From positions 62,001 through 126,000 of the forward strand of contig NZ_BMMU01000001.1 of assembly GCF_014646095.1 (NCBI RefSeq): a stretch of DNA of 64,000 bases, given 5' to 3'. This stretch comes from Streptomyces lacrimifluminis. GTDB lineage: Bacteria; Actinomycetota; Actinomycetes; Streptomycetales; Streptomycetaceae. Below the pieces are notes generated by a model, which was not told the DNA's origin, made no database searches, and was given only the letters and a program-made list of their open reading frames with translations. The position numbers and the translations under genes are program-made. This document shows, piece by piece, positions 56,252 through 64,000 of the stretch (position 1 is the first letter of the stretch; each line of letters opens with the position of its first letter).

Positions 56252-56398
56252 GTGGGTCCGCGTGGGGTGGGGGCGTGCGTCCGTGGTGCTCCGACGTATG
56301 TGTGGCTGCTTGTTCTGGGCTTCACGACTGTGGCGGTGCATCACATGTCGGCGGAGTTCCAGGAGGAGTTCCTGCGGACCATCCGGTGGGTGGGCTGA
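56252..56398 (+). CDS. possible 48-residue single-pass membrane protein
   Basis: 48 codons from VGPRGVGACVRGAP, one hydrophobic helix (YVWLLVLGFTTVAVHHM) and an amphipathic end (SAEFQEEFLRTIRWVG). CAGGAGA lies 7 nt upstream of the GTG at 56252. Divergent from the APH gene. Size and ribosome site argue for it; no known family supports it. Confidence 0.4.
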   Translation: MGPRGVGACVRGAPTYVWLLVLGFTTVAVHHMSAEFQEEFLRTIRWVG

Positions 56399-56758
56399 TC
56401 TCCAGCGCGAGCGGAATCAGAAGGTACCGCGGGACTGGTGTGCCACGGTCAGTCTCGTGGCGCGGACGTTGCGGGATCTGGTGCTGCTGGATTCGGGTCG
56501 GGCGGGCGCGTGCCGAGTTGACTGATCTGTCAGTCGGCTGATCTGTCATGGGTGAAGCATCGGGTGCGGAATTGGGGGCCGGAGCCGGAGCCGGAGCCGG
56601 CGCCGGAGCCGTTGCGGTGGCTGGGGGTGCTGGGGTGTACGCCACGTATCGGGCGGCGGATCGGCGGGAGTCGGCCGGGGAGGTGGGCGGTCGTTGGGGC
56701 TGGCTCGGGTGGTGGATCGGGTGGCCGGGCGGTAGGTGGTGGCAGTGAGGGGGGCTGG
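56399..56758. other. intergenic region, no clear gene
   Basis: 360 bp. A 66-codon frame at 56548 is made largely of the GGAGCC hexamer repeat and I reject it. No clear promoter or hairpin is seen. Confidence 0.55.
56575..56610. repeat. six GGAGCC-type hexamers
   Basis: GGGGCC, three GGAGCC, GGCGCC, GGAGCC in tandem. Confidence 0.7.
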
Positions 56759-57739
56759 TCATGGTTCCAGGACGACCTTGCCGGTCGTGCCGCGGTTTTC
56801 GAGGGCGTGGTGGGCGGCGGCTGCCTCGGCGAGGGGGAAGCGGTGTACGGCCGGGGTCAGGCGGCCGGTGGCGGCTTCCGTGAGGGCGCGGAGTTCCAGG
56901 GTGCGGAGGGGGTTGGGGCCGCCTGTCTTCGCCAGCATGGCCGGGCCGAGGATCTGTTGGGAGAGGCCCTCGACGAGGTAGGGGCCGCCGTTTTTGATGC
57001 CTTCTGCTGACCAGCCGAAGACGAGGTGCTGTCCGGTGGGGGAGAGGAGGGCGGTGGCTTCGCGGGCGATGTCGCCGCCCACGCCGTCGAGGACGACTGT
57101 GGCGGGTCGGCCGCCGAGGTACGCGCGGACCTTCTCCGGCCAGGCGGGGTCCGTGTAGTCGACGGCGAGGGCGGCGCCGTTCGCCGCGACGCGTGCTGTT
57201 TTCGCCGGGCCGCCGGCCAGGCCGATCACGGTGGCTCCGGCGTGCCGGGCGTACTGCACGAGAAGGGTGCCGAGGCCGCCCGCGGCGGCCGGGACGATGG
57301 TGACGGAGTCGGGGCCGAGGTCGGTGAACTGCAGGATTCCCATCGCCGTACGCCCTGTGCCGATCATCGCGACGGCCTGGGCGAAGTCGAGGCCGGCTGG
57401 GATTTCGTGCAGGCGTTCGATGTCGGTGACGGCGAGTTCGGCGTATCCGCCGGGCTGGAAGCCGAGGTGGGCGACGACGCGCTTGCCGAGCCACAGGTGT
57501 GGGGTGCCCTCGCCCAGGGCGTCGACGGTGCCGGCGACCTCGCGGCCGGGGACGGTGGGCAGGGGGACGGGTGCGGGCGCCGGGCCCTGGACGCCTTCGC
57601 GGAGGGCTGTGTCCAGGAGGTGTACCCCGGCTGCGGCCACGGCGATACGGACCTGGCCCGGGCCGGGTGCGGGGTCCTCGACCTGCTCGTAGGTGAGGTT
57701 GTCGGCGGGGCCGAAGGTGTGCAGGCGGATGGCGTGCAT
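56759..57739 (-). CDS. zinc-free quinone oxidoreductase (MDR family)
   Basis: 326 residues from MHAIRLHTFGPADNL. The GroES-like half lacks the structural and catalytic zinc Cys residues. The nucleotide-binding half has AAAGGLGTLLVQYARHAGATV for NADPH, followed by KTARVAANGAALAVDY. It reduces quinones or enones with NADPH; substrate unknown. GGGGGA precedes ATG 57739. The gene lies 84 bp after an FAD oxidoreductase gene on the same strand. Confidence 0.92.
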   Translation of the reverse strand: MHAIRLHTFGPADNLTYEQVEDPAPGPGQVRIAVAAAGVHLLDTALREGVQGPAPAPVPLPTVPGREVAGTVDALGEGTPHLWLGKRVVAHLGFQPGGYAELAVTDIERLHEIPAGLDFAQAVAMIGTGRTAMGILQFTDLGPDSVTIVPAAAGGLGTLLVQYARHAGATVIGLAGGPAKTARVAANGAALAVDYTDPAWPEKVRAYLGGRPATVVLDGVGGDIAREATALLSPTGQHLVFGWSAEGIKNGGPYLVEGLSQQILGPAMLAKTGGPNPLRTLELRALTEAATGRLTPAVHRFPLAEAAAAHHALENRGTTGKVVLEP

Positions 57740-57822
57740 GTGGGGTCCCCCAGGTGTGCGGCCCGGTGTGTGGCCGGGCGGGCGGTGCGGCGCGGTGCCG
57801 TAGGAGTCCCCACTCTTCGGCC

Positions 57823-59043
57823 TCAAGCGTGCTTGAGGTCAAGGGGGTTGAGGGGGCCGGGGCGGTCGCGGCTTCGTCGGGTGCCCAGTGCCAGTGATAC
57901 GGCGGTCAGCGCGCTGTTGAACGAGACCTCAGCGAGAACGCCGGGGGCGGCGACCTGGTCACCCGCCAGATAGACACCGTTGCCGCGTTCGATCGCGGGC
58001 CGGTCGCGCCAGGTCGTACCCGGGAGGTCCACCGCGCCGGTGCGGCCGTTCGCGGTGGCCTCGCGGCGCCAGGTGACGCGGTCGCGCCAGCCGTCGAAGG
58101 CCAGGTCGAGCAGTTGTTCGGCACGGGCGATGCCTTCGGCGCGGGACGCGCTCGGTGCGATCGGGAACTGGCCCTGGAGGAGCTGCTCGCCGGCCGGGGC
58201 GAGGGTGCGGTCCTGTGCGGTGAAGCGTTCCAGCCAGCCGGGTGCGTCCAGGTCGGAGAGGACGAAGGGGTCGCCGCGCCGGGTCCGTACGGCGAGGTCG
58301 AGGAGGACCGTACGGGCGCCGGTCCAGGTGAGGGTGTCGTCGCCCAGGAGGCGCCGGGCGGCGTCGAGGGAGGTGGCGACGATGACGGGTGTGTTCGTGG
58401 GGAGTGTGTCGACGCGGGACAGGGTCTCCACCCGTACGCCCAGGTTCCAGGCGCGGGCGGCCATCCGGTCGATGACGCTGGCCCAGCCGCCGCGCGGGTA
58501 GTGGGCCTCGGGCGGGAGGGCGGCGGCGCGGCGCAGCCGTTCCTGGACGAAGGCCGCGGACAGGGCGCCGGGGTCGTGGTGGAAGAGGGCGACGGCGGAG
58601 TAGTGCGCGGCGGCCCGGGCGCCCTTCTCGCCCGCCTGCTCGGTGGCCCAGGTCATGAAGTCGACGTCCACGGGCGCCTGTTGGGCGCTGTGGCGGAGCA
58701 GTTTGAGCATCGCGAGGGGTGGGGTGCGGCGCAGGGTGCCCTGGTGGCGGAAGTGGAAGCGGGCGGCTTCGAGCGGGGGCAGCGGGGCGAGCGGTCCGAC
58801 GAGGTTCCGCCGGGTGAGCCAGGTCCAGTGCGGGCCGCCGCTGTAGAGGGCGTGCGGGCCCTCGTTCGTACGGTACGGCTCCTCGGCGGTGCGGCCCCGG
58901 CCGCCGAGGGTGTGATGGGCCTCGTGCACGGTGACCTTGGCGCCCGCCTCGGCGGCGGCGATGGCGGCGGTGAGGCCGGCGAAGCCGCCGCCGATGACGG
59001 TGAGGGTGGTGCGGGTACGGGCGTGAGTACGGACCGGGTGCAT
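57823..59043 (-). CDS. FAD-dependent oxidoreductase (amine oxidase/phytoene desaturase-like)
   Basis: 406 residues from MHPVRTHARTRTTL. TVIGGGFAGLTAAIAAAEAGAKV is the FAD-binding beta-alpha-beta with GxGxxG (split: VIGGGFAGLTAAIAA). LGGRGRTAEEPYRTNEGPHAL follows as in flavin amine oxidases. The C-terminal GVYLAGDQVAAPGVLAEVS is the second FAD motif. AGGGAGA precedes the ATG. No carotenoid or other pathway genes are near, so the substrate is open. Confidence 0.88.
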   Translation of the reverse strand: MHPVRTHARTRTTLTVIGGGFAGLTAAIAAAEAGAKVTVHEAHHTLGGRGRTAEEPYRTNEGPHALYSGGPHWTWLTRRNLVGPLAPLPPLEAARFHFRHQGTLRRTPPLAMLKLLRHSAQQAPVDVDFMTWATEQAGEKGARAAAHYSAVALFHHDPGALSAAFVQERLRRAAALPPEAHYPRGGWASVIDRMAARAWNLGVRVETLSRVDTLPTNTPVIVATSLDAARRLLGDDTLTWTGARTVLLDLAVRTRRGDPFVLSDLDAPGWLERFTAQDRTLAPAGEQLLQGQFPIAPSASRAEGIARAEQLLDLAFDGWRDRVTWRREATANGRTGAVDLPGTTWRDRPAIERGNGVYLAGDQVAAPGVLAEVSFNSALTAVSLALGTRRSRDRPGPLNPLDLKHA

Positions 59044-59197
59044 GTCTGCGTCTCCCTGTGGTGGGCGCCTTCGCCTTTCTGGTTTCTGCTTTCTGTCGGT
59101 ACGACGGAGGGTGGGGCCGGAATGTGACATGGGGGTGGTGGGAGACGGTTCGCGCAGGTCAGGGGCGTTGTCAGTGGTGGGGTGCAGGATGGGGGGC

Positions 59198-59923
59198 ATG
59201 GCGAGGCGAGTGGTGGGTGGCGTGGGCCGAGCGGCTGGCGTGGGTGGCGTGGGTGGTACGACGGGTTCCGGGTCCGGGGTGAAGGCGGCTCGGCGGCCCG
59301 AGGTGCGGTTGCCGGGGCTGGAGCCGTTCGGGGGCGGGGAACTGGAGGCGGACGGGGACTACGACGGGCTGGACTTCCGGGAGGCCGACTTCGCCGGGCA
59401 GGACGGCGGGGGCGCCCGTTTCATGGACTGCGCGCTGACGGGGTGCGCGCTGGACGAGACGCGGCTGCTCCACGCCCGGTTGCTCGACTCGGTCCTCACG
59501 GGCATAAGGGGGGTCGGCACGAACCTCGCCGAGTCGACTCTGCGTGATGTGGAGCTGGTCGATGCCCGGCTGGGCGGGGTGCAGTTGCACGGGGCCGTGC
59601 TGGAGCGGGTGGTGGTGCGGGGCGGGAAGATCGACTATCTGAACCTGCGCAAGGCGAGGTTGAAGGACGTCGTCTTCGAGGGATGCGTGCTGGTGGAGCC
59701 GGACTTCGGGGGTGCGGTGCTGGAGCGGGTGGAGTTCGTGGACTGCGTGGTGAAGGGGGCGGACTTCAGCGCGGCGCGGCTGAGCGATGTGGATTTCCGG
59801 CGGGCGGCGGAGTTGGGGTTCGCGCGGGGGGTGGATCGGTTGGCGGGGGCGGTGATCAGCCCTGCGCAGTTGCTCGACCTGGCGGAGGTGTTCGCGGCGG
59901 AGTTGGGAGTGCGGGTGGAGTAG
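59198..59923 (+). CDS. pentapeptide-repeat protein
   Basis: 241 residues. Central A(D/N)LxX-type repeats form a right-handed quadrilateral beta helix (about 65-210: FREADFAGQDGG, ARFMDCALTGCALDETRLLHA split, LRKARLKDVVFEGCVLVEPDF split). The first 30 residues are Gly-rich. Such proteins may mimic DNA or shield gyrase (MfpA/Qnr), but most have no known role. ATG 59198 is preceded by CAGGAT at leaderless spacing. The start could be later. Confidence 0.85.
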   Translation: MARRVVGGVGRAAGVGGVGGTTGSGSGVKAARRPEVRLPGLEPFGGGELEADGDYDGLDFREADFAGQDGGGARFMDCALTGCALDETRLLHARLLDSVLTGIRGVGTNLAESTLRDVELVDARLGGVQLHGAVLERVVVRGGKIDYLNLRKARLKDVVFEGCVLVEPDFGGAVLERVEFVDCVVKGADFSAARLSDVDFRRAAELGFARGVDRLAGAVISPAQLLDLAEVFAAELGVRVE

Positions 59924-59930
59924 GCGGGGT

Positions 59931-60003
59931 GTGTTTCCCACCCCACCCCTCCACCCGTTTGCTGCATGTGTCCAGTGGGGGCGGCAGCCCCCAGGTACGG
60001 GAC
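59931..60003. repeat. partial copy of dispersed repeats
   Basis: GTGTTTCCCACCC and TGTGTCCAG resemble 10627-10712. GGGGGCGGCAGCCCCCAGG resembles the end of the 10726 and 47065 elements. It appears to be a degraded composite after the pentapeptide gene. Confidence 0.6.
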
Positions 60004-60026
60004 GGTTCTCCGGACGTTGCTGTCGA

Positions 60027-60527
60027 TCAGCGCACCCTCGGGAAGCGGGCCTGCAGTGTCCAGATCGCCGGGTTCTCGCCTAGCGCCTCGTGCAGGTCGA
60101 TCAGGTCGGCCAGTACGTCGTGCAGGAAGTCCCGCGCCTCCTTGCGGAGTTCCGCGTGGGAGAAGGTGAGCGGGGGCTCCTCCGCCGGCATCCAGTCGGA
60201 CTCGATGTCCACCCACCCGAAGCGGCGCTCGAAGAGCATGCGGTCGGTGGACTCGGTGAAGTCCAGTTCGGCGTACTGGGGACGGGCGGCACGGGAGCCC
60301 GCGGGATCCTGGTCCAGCCGCTCCACGATGTCGCACAGCGCCCACGCGAAGTCGAGTACCGGTACCCATCCCCAGGCTGTGGACAGTTCCCGGTCCGCCT
60401 TGGTGTCGGCGAGATAGACGTCCCCGCAGAACAGGTCGTGGCGGAGTGTGTGGACGTCCGCGCGGCGGTAGTCGGTCTGCGGGGGGTCCGGGAAGCGGTT
60501 GGAGAGGGCGTAACCGATATCGAGCAC
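60027..60527 (-). CDS. hypothetical protein
   Basis: 166 residues from the GTG at 60527 (VLDIGYALSNRFPDPP). An alpha/beta protein with an acidic face (YAELDFTESTDRMLFERRFG) and a C-terminal helical region. Codon bias supports it strongly. I do not recognise the family; a start further upstream (60578) is possible. It lies between the pentapeptide-repeat gene and terD. Confidence 0.7.
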   Translation of the reverse strand: MLDIGYALSNRFPDPPQTDYRRADVHTLRHDLFCGDVYLADTKADRELSTAWGWVPVLDFAWALCDIVERLDQDPAGSRAARPQYAELDFTESTDRMLFERRFGWVDIESDWMPAEEPPLTFSHAELRKEARDFLHDVLADLIDLHEALGENPAIWTLQARFPRVR

Positions 60528-60605
60528 GGACGTGATGGTGTCACGGCGGGATTGACGCCCGTGAACCTGTCTCCGCACGGGTGCGAACCGCGTGCACGAG
60601 GGGAA

Positions 60606-60706
60606 GCTGTGCGGGCGATGCGCGAGCGCTGTACGGCCCTCACACGGGCGCTGTGCGGGCGAGGTGTCAGCGTTGTACGGCCGTCACGCGGGGAGTGTGC
60701 GGGCAC
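60606..60706. repeat. 44-bp tandem repeat, 2.3 copies
   Basis: Units at 60606-60649 and 60650-60693 share GCTGTGCGGGCGA, TGTACGGCC and TCACrCGGG in phase; a third unit begins at 60694 (GTGTGCGGGCAC). Confidence 0.75.
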
Positions 60707-60710
60707 GCGG

Positions 60711-60753
60711 AAGCCCCCGGTCCAAACGCTGGCTGGCGCTCGGCCGGGGGCTT
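60711..60753 (-). terminator. terminator after terD
   Basis: AAGCCCCCGG pairs with CCGGGGGCTT, 23-nt loop, 31 bp past the terD stop. Confidence 0.75.
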
Positions 60754-60784
60754 TTCAGCCGCTGTCAACGGCTCGGTCGTCGAC

Positions 60785-61360
60785 TCAGACGCTGACGCCG
60801 AAGTCCTGGGCGATGCCCACGAGGCCCGAGGCGTAGCCCTGGCCGACCGCGCGGAACTTCCACTCCGCGCCGTTGCGGTACAGCTCGCCGAAGACCATCG
60901 CCGTCTCCGTCGCCGCGTCCTCAGAGAGGTCGTAGCGGGCGATCTCGGCGCCGCCGGCCTCGTTCAGGATGCGGATGTAGGCGTTGCGGACCTGGCCGAA
61001 GTTCTGCGAGCGGTTCTCCGCGTCGTAGATCGAGACCGGGAAGACGATCTTGTCGATGTCGGCCGGGAGGCCGGCGAGGTTGACCTTGATCGCCTCGTCG
61101 TCGCCCGCGCCCTCACCCGTGCGGTTGTCGCCGGTGTGGACGATCGTGCTGTCCGGGGTCTGCTTGTTGTTGAAGAAGACGAAGTGGCCGTCCGAGTAGA
61201 CCTTGCCCTGCGTGTTGACCGCGATCGCCGAGGCGTCGAGGTCGAAGTCCGTACCGGTGGTGCTGCGGACGTCCCAGCCCAGGCCCACGGTGACGGCGGT
61301 CAGGCCCGGAGCCTCCTTGGTGAGCGAGACGTTGCCACCCTTGGACAGGCTTACAGCCAT
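60785..61360 (-). CDS. terD: TerD-family calcium-binding stress protein
   Basis: 191 residues, the standard TerD length. Starts [20 protein letters not shown]. Calcium-binding acidic clusters are [24 protein letters not shown] and the [12 protein letters not shown] loop. TerD proteins are linked to tellurite and other oxidative stress resistance and affect differentiation in Streptomyces. AAGGACTCC precedes ATG 61360. No terABC genes are adjacent. Confidence 0.95.
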   Translation of the reverse strand: MAVSLSKGGNVSLTKEAPGLTAVTVGLGWDVRSTTGTDFDLDASAIAVNTQGKVYSDGHFVFFNNKQTPDSTIVHTGDNRTGEGAGDDEAIKVNLAGLPADIDKIVFPVSIYDAENRSQNFGQVRNAYIRILNEAGGAEIARYDLSEDAATETAMVFGELYRNGAEWKFRAVGQGYASGLVGIAQDFGVSV

Positions 61361-61550
61361 TGTTGGGAGTCCTTCCCTCGTTGACGAGCGTGCGGTGCGG
61401 TGCTCCGTACAGGACGAAGCTACCGTCACTCCCATGAACGCCGACGGGGGTCCCGAAGGTTCCGCGTCTTTACTTTCTTTACCTGCCGTGACGGCTGTCG
61501 CGGCGAAAACGGGGTGACGTGGACCGGACAGCCGCGCGACCATGGTGGGC

Positions 61551-61979
61551 ATGTCCGGTCCCTACCTCATCCGTGGCTCCGTCTCGCTCCCCGAGGCCGA
61601 GCTCATGTGGCGTTTCTCGCGGTCCGGCGGGCCGGGCGGGCAGCACGTCAACACCAGTGACTCGAAGGTGGAGCTGAGCCTCGACCTCGCGAACACCGAA
61701 GCGCTGCCCGAAGTCTGGAAGCAGCGTGCGCTGGAGCGCCTCGCCGGCCGGCTCGTCGACGGAGTCGTCACGGTCCGCTCCTCCGAGCACCGCTCGCAGT
61801 GGCGCAACCGGGAGACGGCGGCCGTACGCCTGGCGGCCCTCCTCGCCGAGGCCACCGCACCTCCGCCCAAGCCCCGTACGCCGACCCGTATCCCGCGCGG
61901 AATCAACGAACGCCGGTTGCGGCAGAAGAAGGCACGCGCGGACGTGAAGCGGGGCCGTACGGGACGGGACTGGGGTTAG
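61551..61979 (+). CDS. arfB: peptidyl-tRNA hydrolase ArfB-like ribosome rescue factor
   Basis: 142 residues from [15 protein letters not shown]. The catalytic GGQ is at 29-31 ([20 protein letters not shown]). The C-terminal tail (about 108-142) is very basic ([18 protein letters not shown]) and would enter the empty mRNA channel. It frees stalled ribosomes without a stop codon in the A site. Divergent from terD across about 190 bp. ATG 61551 is favoured over GTG 61542. Confidence 0.92.
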   Translation: MSGPYLIRGSVSLPEAELMWRFSRSGGPGGQHVNTSDSKVELSLDLANTEALPEVWKQRALERLAGRLVDGVVTVRSSEHRSQWRNRETAAVRLAALLAEATAPPPKPRTPTRIPRGINERRLRQKKARADVKRGRTGRDWG

Positions 61980-62246
61980 GGCCTGTAGCCGGGCATTGAC
62001 CTGGTGCGGGGTGAACGATCGTGAATTTTCGTCCGACGGAAAAAAAGAAGGTCGGAACGGCGCCCGGGAATGTATTTCCCGTCGGGTGATGCGAATCCCG
62101 CCGAAGTTGTCTCAGGGCCGTCACCTACCGAATGCCTTGTCCGGCCCGGCGGCGGAAGGCGGCCGTGTTCTCCGGAGGAGGCGGCCTCGGGCGCCTGGAG
62201 CGAGTCCTGACGTTTACGTTCGTACACAAAAGGTCGCATTGGCAGG

Positions 62247-62714
62247 TTAGGTCAGGTTCAGTACCCCGACCGTCTGGCCCCCGCTGGTCTCCCCGGTGGG
62301 GCTGAAGCCCAGGCCCAGATAGAACGGCTCGGGGCCGGTCGGGCCGGGGTGCCAGGTGACGTAGAGGCCGGTGCCCCCGCGACGGCGGATCTCGGCGGCG
62401 ACGGACTCGACGGCGAAGCGGCCGTAGCCCTTGCCCTGTTCGTCGGCCGCGATGTTCAGGCGCCACAGACCGGAGCGCAGGTCGGCGCTGGTGCCGACCC
62501 AGGCGATGTCGAAGAAGGCCATGAGGAAACCGACGGGCCGGTCACCGTCGAGGATCAGCCGGGGCCAGGCGGTGCGCGGATGGACGTACGCCTCGGCCAG
62601 TGACTTCATGACGGGCGAGACCGCGTGTTCCTGGTCCGGGCGGACCCGTACGGCGACGGCCGCGTCGAAGTTGTCGGAGCTGATCCGCTCCAGCCGGAGC
62701 GTGTCGTTCGTCAT
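62247..62714 (-). CDS. GNAT acetyltransferase, spermidine acetyltransferase-like
   Basis: 155 residues. Acetyl-CoA loop DEQGKGYGRFAVESV and a closing EPFYLGLGFSPTGE. The order RLILDGDRPVGFLMAFFDIAW and LWRLNIAADEQ resembles diamine/spermidine acetyltransferases (BltD/PaiA type). TAGCTT lies 7 nt before ATG 62714, so it is leaderless. Substrate not established. Confidence 0.88.
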   Translation of the reverse strand: MTNDTLRLERISSDNFDAAVAVRVRPDQEHAVSPVMKSLAEAYVHPRTAWPRLILDGDRPVGFLMAFFDIAWVGTSADLRSGLWRLNIAADEQGKGYGRFAVESVAAEIRRRGGTGLYVTWHPGPTGPEPFYLGLGFSPTGETSGGQTVGVLNLT

Positions 62715-62785
62715 AGGGGCAAAGCTAAGGCGCCCGGTAGGGGTGTGACCAGGGAGTTTCCCGTCAGCCCGGCTTCACCCGGTCT

Positions 62786-63385
62786 TCAGCCCAGCTGCCG
62801 GTAGCGGCCCCGGAAGTACGCCAGCGGGCCGCCGTCCGCGCTCGGTGTGGTCGCCGTCAGGACGCGGCCGATCACCAGGGTGTGGTCGCCGGCCGTCACC
62901 AGTTGCTCCGTCCGGCACTCCAGGGTCGCCAGGGCGCCGCCCAGCAGGGGGGCGCCGGACGCCTCGCCCCGGACGACCGGGAGGTCCTCGAAGAGGAGGC
63001 GGTCGCTGATGCGGTTCTTCATCGCGAACCGGCCCGCGATGTGCCGCTGGTTCTCGGAGAGGACGGAGACCGCCCACAGGGGCTGCTCGGCCAGCAGGTC
63101 GTCCATCCGGGAGCCCTCGCGCACGCTGACCATGACCAGGGGCGGGTCCAGGGAGACCGACAGGAAGGCGGTCGCCGTCATGCCGACGTCCTCACCGACG
63201 GGCGCGTGCGGGTCGTCCGGGTCGAGCGATGGCTCCTGTGCGGTCACCAGGACCACTCCCGAGGCCAGGCGGGACATCGCGGCGCGGAAGTCGTCGTTGC
63301 TCACTCCACCAGGATGCCCGGCGGGAGAGGGGACGGTGGTGGCGGGTGTGGTGGGCGCGGTGGGTACGGCGGCGTGGGTCGGCAC
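62786..63385 (-). CDS. flavin reductase family protein
   Basis: 199 residues. A split-barrel FMN-binding domain: FRAAMSRLASGVVLVTAQ, GMTATAFLSVSLDPPLVMVSV in pieces, RFAMKNRISDRL, ending AYFRGRYRQL. It reduces FMN/FAD with NAD(P)H, often to supply a monooxygenase. TAACTT lies 6 nt before the GTG at 63385, so I keep that start; GTG 63304 is the conserved-core alternative. Confidence 0.9.
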   Translation of the reverse strand: MPTHAAVPTAPTTPATTVPSPAGHPGGVSNDDFRAAMSRLASGVVLVTAQEPSLDPDDPHAPVGEDVGMTATAFLSVSLDPPLVMVSVREGSRMDDLLAEQPLWAVSVLSENQRHIAGRFAMKNRISDRLLFEDLPVVRGEASGAPLLGGALATLECRTEQLVTAGDHTLVIGRVLTATTPSADGGPLAYFRGRYRQLG

Positions 63386-63622
63386 ACGGAAAAGTTATTC
63401 GCCGCTCCTGTGCCGCCGCATCGGACCAGCGCCCGAACCCGGACCTAGGACTCCCGACCGACACCCATGCGACACCGATGGCGACACCCAATGATCGGGA
63501 ACGGCCCCGCCGACTTCTCCTCGCCCGTATCCTCGCTCGTAGTATCCACACGGATACAAAGTTTGCGTTCAGTAAACGCACAGGGAGAACTCAGAAACTC
63601 CACTCAATTGCTCATCTTTCGT

Positions 63623-63638
63623 TGTGACTTGAGTCACA
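63623..63638 (+). promoter_or_regulatory. Crp-type site TGTGA-N6-TCACA upstream of cdgB
   Basis: A perfect match to the CRP/FNR-family consensus, 90-105 bp before the cdgB ATG. A second overlapping dyad (GTCAC-AG-GTGAC, 63633-63644) extends it. Confidence 0.7.
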
Positions 63639-63652
63639 GGTGACCTTTTTTG

Positions 63653-63667
63653 TTGACCCTGTGTACC
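63653..63667 (+). promoter_or_regulatory. BldD-like box upstream of cdgB
   Basis: TTGACCCTGTGTACC fits the BldD pattern nTnACnC(A/T)GnGTnAn at all fixed positions but one (final A is C). BldD with c-di-GMP represses cdgB in known Streptomyces. Confidence 0.65.
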
Positions 63668-63727
63668 GAGTGGGCAGCGCGCTGTGATTCAGTGGCGGGA
63701 AAGGTGAGATAGGCGGAAGGAGGGCGA

Positions 63728-64000
63728 ATGGAGACCGACCAGGAGCCGTACGTCCGTCTTGCGACCTTGCGGCAACTGCACCAGGTCATGGCGGACATGA
63801 ACACCGCGCGGAGTCTTGCGGACACCCTCCAGACCGTCGCCGACGGCGTCGTCAACGGCCTCGGGTACGAGTTGGCGTGCGTCAACCTCGTCCGCCCCGA
63901 CGGCGATCTCGTCGTCGCCGCCTTCGCCGGGAACTCCGCCGCCGAGGCCCTCATCACCGGCCGGGTCGGCTCGCGCGACTCCTGGGAACGCCGGCTCGCC
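63728..64000 (+). CDS. cdgB: GGDEF diguanylate cyclase CdgB, N-terminal part (cut by the window)
   Basis: 91 residues visible from METDQEPYVRLATLRQLHQ to the window end. They form a helix and the start of a GAF domain (TLQTVADGVVNGLGYELACV split, VRPDGDLVVAAFAGNSAAEAL in pieces). This matches my memory of S. coelicolor CdgB (GAF-PAS-GGDEF), and the neighbours terD, arfB, GNAT and flavin reductase are in the same order. CdgB makes c-di-GMP and affects aerial mycelium and antibiotic production. GGAAGGAGG precedes the ATG. The GGDEF domain itself lies outside the window. Confidence 0.85.
   Translation, partial: METDQEPYVRLATLRQLHQVMADMNTARSLADTLQTVADGVVNGLGYELACVNLVRPDGDLVVAAFAGNSAAEALITGRVGSRDSWERRLA

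Larger units (their letters stand above)
63386..63727. other. regulatory region between the flavin reductase gene and cdgB
   Basis: 342 bp. Contains palindromes GTATCC-ACAC-GGATAC (63542-63557) and TGCGTT-CAGTA-AACGCA (near 63564-63580), a perfect Crp-type box, and a BldD-like box. Much of it is AT-richer than coding DNA, as expected for a developmental promoter. Confidence 0.7.

Noticed and set aside
56548..56748. 66-codon frame with AGAGAGAG tract
   Set aside because: Made mainly by the GGAGCC hexamer repeat; weak start and no family.

Overview
The window is a stretch of high-GC actinobacterial chromosome that can be assigned to Streptomyces with confidence. The evidence is the very strong G/C bias at third codon positions, two in-frame TTA codons confined to regulators, about 20 leaderless genes (a TAnnnT -10 box 6-7 nt before the start codon), the developmental genes devE-devA-devB, rsiG and cdgB, the phoU/phoR-phoP pair, mshA, nur and msiK. 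Gene order follows the core-genome order I remember for S. coelicolor around SCO4164 to SCO4281. There is no rRNA, CRISPR array, insertion sequence or prophage. One tRNA-Thr(TGT) is present.

Layout. 0-4.2 kb: sulfurtransferase and DUF1416 protein, small membrane and VOC proteins, a Scr1-type XRE/DUF397 regulatory module, a DsrE protein. 4.3-7 kb: three translationally coupled membrane-anchored proteins of unknown function. 7-12.2 kb: nitrobindin-like protein, the nickel regulator Nur, YgfZ-like protein, D-aminoacyl-tRNA deacylase, the c-di-GMP-dependent anti-sigma factor RsiG, an Eis-like acetyltransferase. 12.3-19 kb: the dev region, with three GntR regulators, two small membrane proteins facing the other way, the HAD hydrolase devB, and a tandem-domain APH kinase. 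19-26 kb: TetR, HAD, UvrA-like ATPase, VOC, AraC, a decayed MFS gene, MerR. 26-28 kb: an XRE / HBHA-like / DUF2516 set that resembles mycobacterial Rv0474-Rv0476. 28-38.5 kb: SpoIIE-type phosphatase, NlpC/P60 hydrolase, methyltransferase, mshA, YbjN, AraC, DUF2000, MFS, gpmA, a secreted protein. 38.5-44.4 kb: SCO4226-like nickel-binding protein, orphan sugar-binding lipoprotein, a cysteine-rich 50-aa peptide, phoU, phoR-phoP, a lipoprotein. 45-54.4 kb: carD, ispD-ispF, cysS, rlmB, DoxX protein, nucleotidyltransferase, secreted protein, msiK. 54.6-60.8 kb: tRNA-Thr followed by accessory genes. 60.8-64 kb: terD, arfB, GNAT, flavin reductase, and the 5' end of cdgB.

How it fits together. Several genes concern development and its second messenger. 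RsiG carries both copies of its c-di-GMP signature, cdgB encodes a likely diguanylate cyclase and has sites resembling Crp and BldD operators upstream, and devA/devB/devE are developmental. Phosphate sensing (phoU/phoRP), thiol and isoprenoid supply (mshA, ispD, ispF) and sugar-ABC energising (msiK) are housekeeping neighbours. The parts most worth following are the dev region with its shared palindromes and kinase fusion, the cysteine-rich peptide next to phoU, and the coupled membrane-protein trio.
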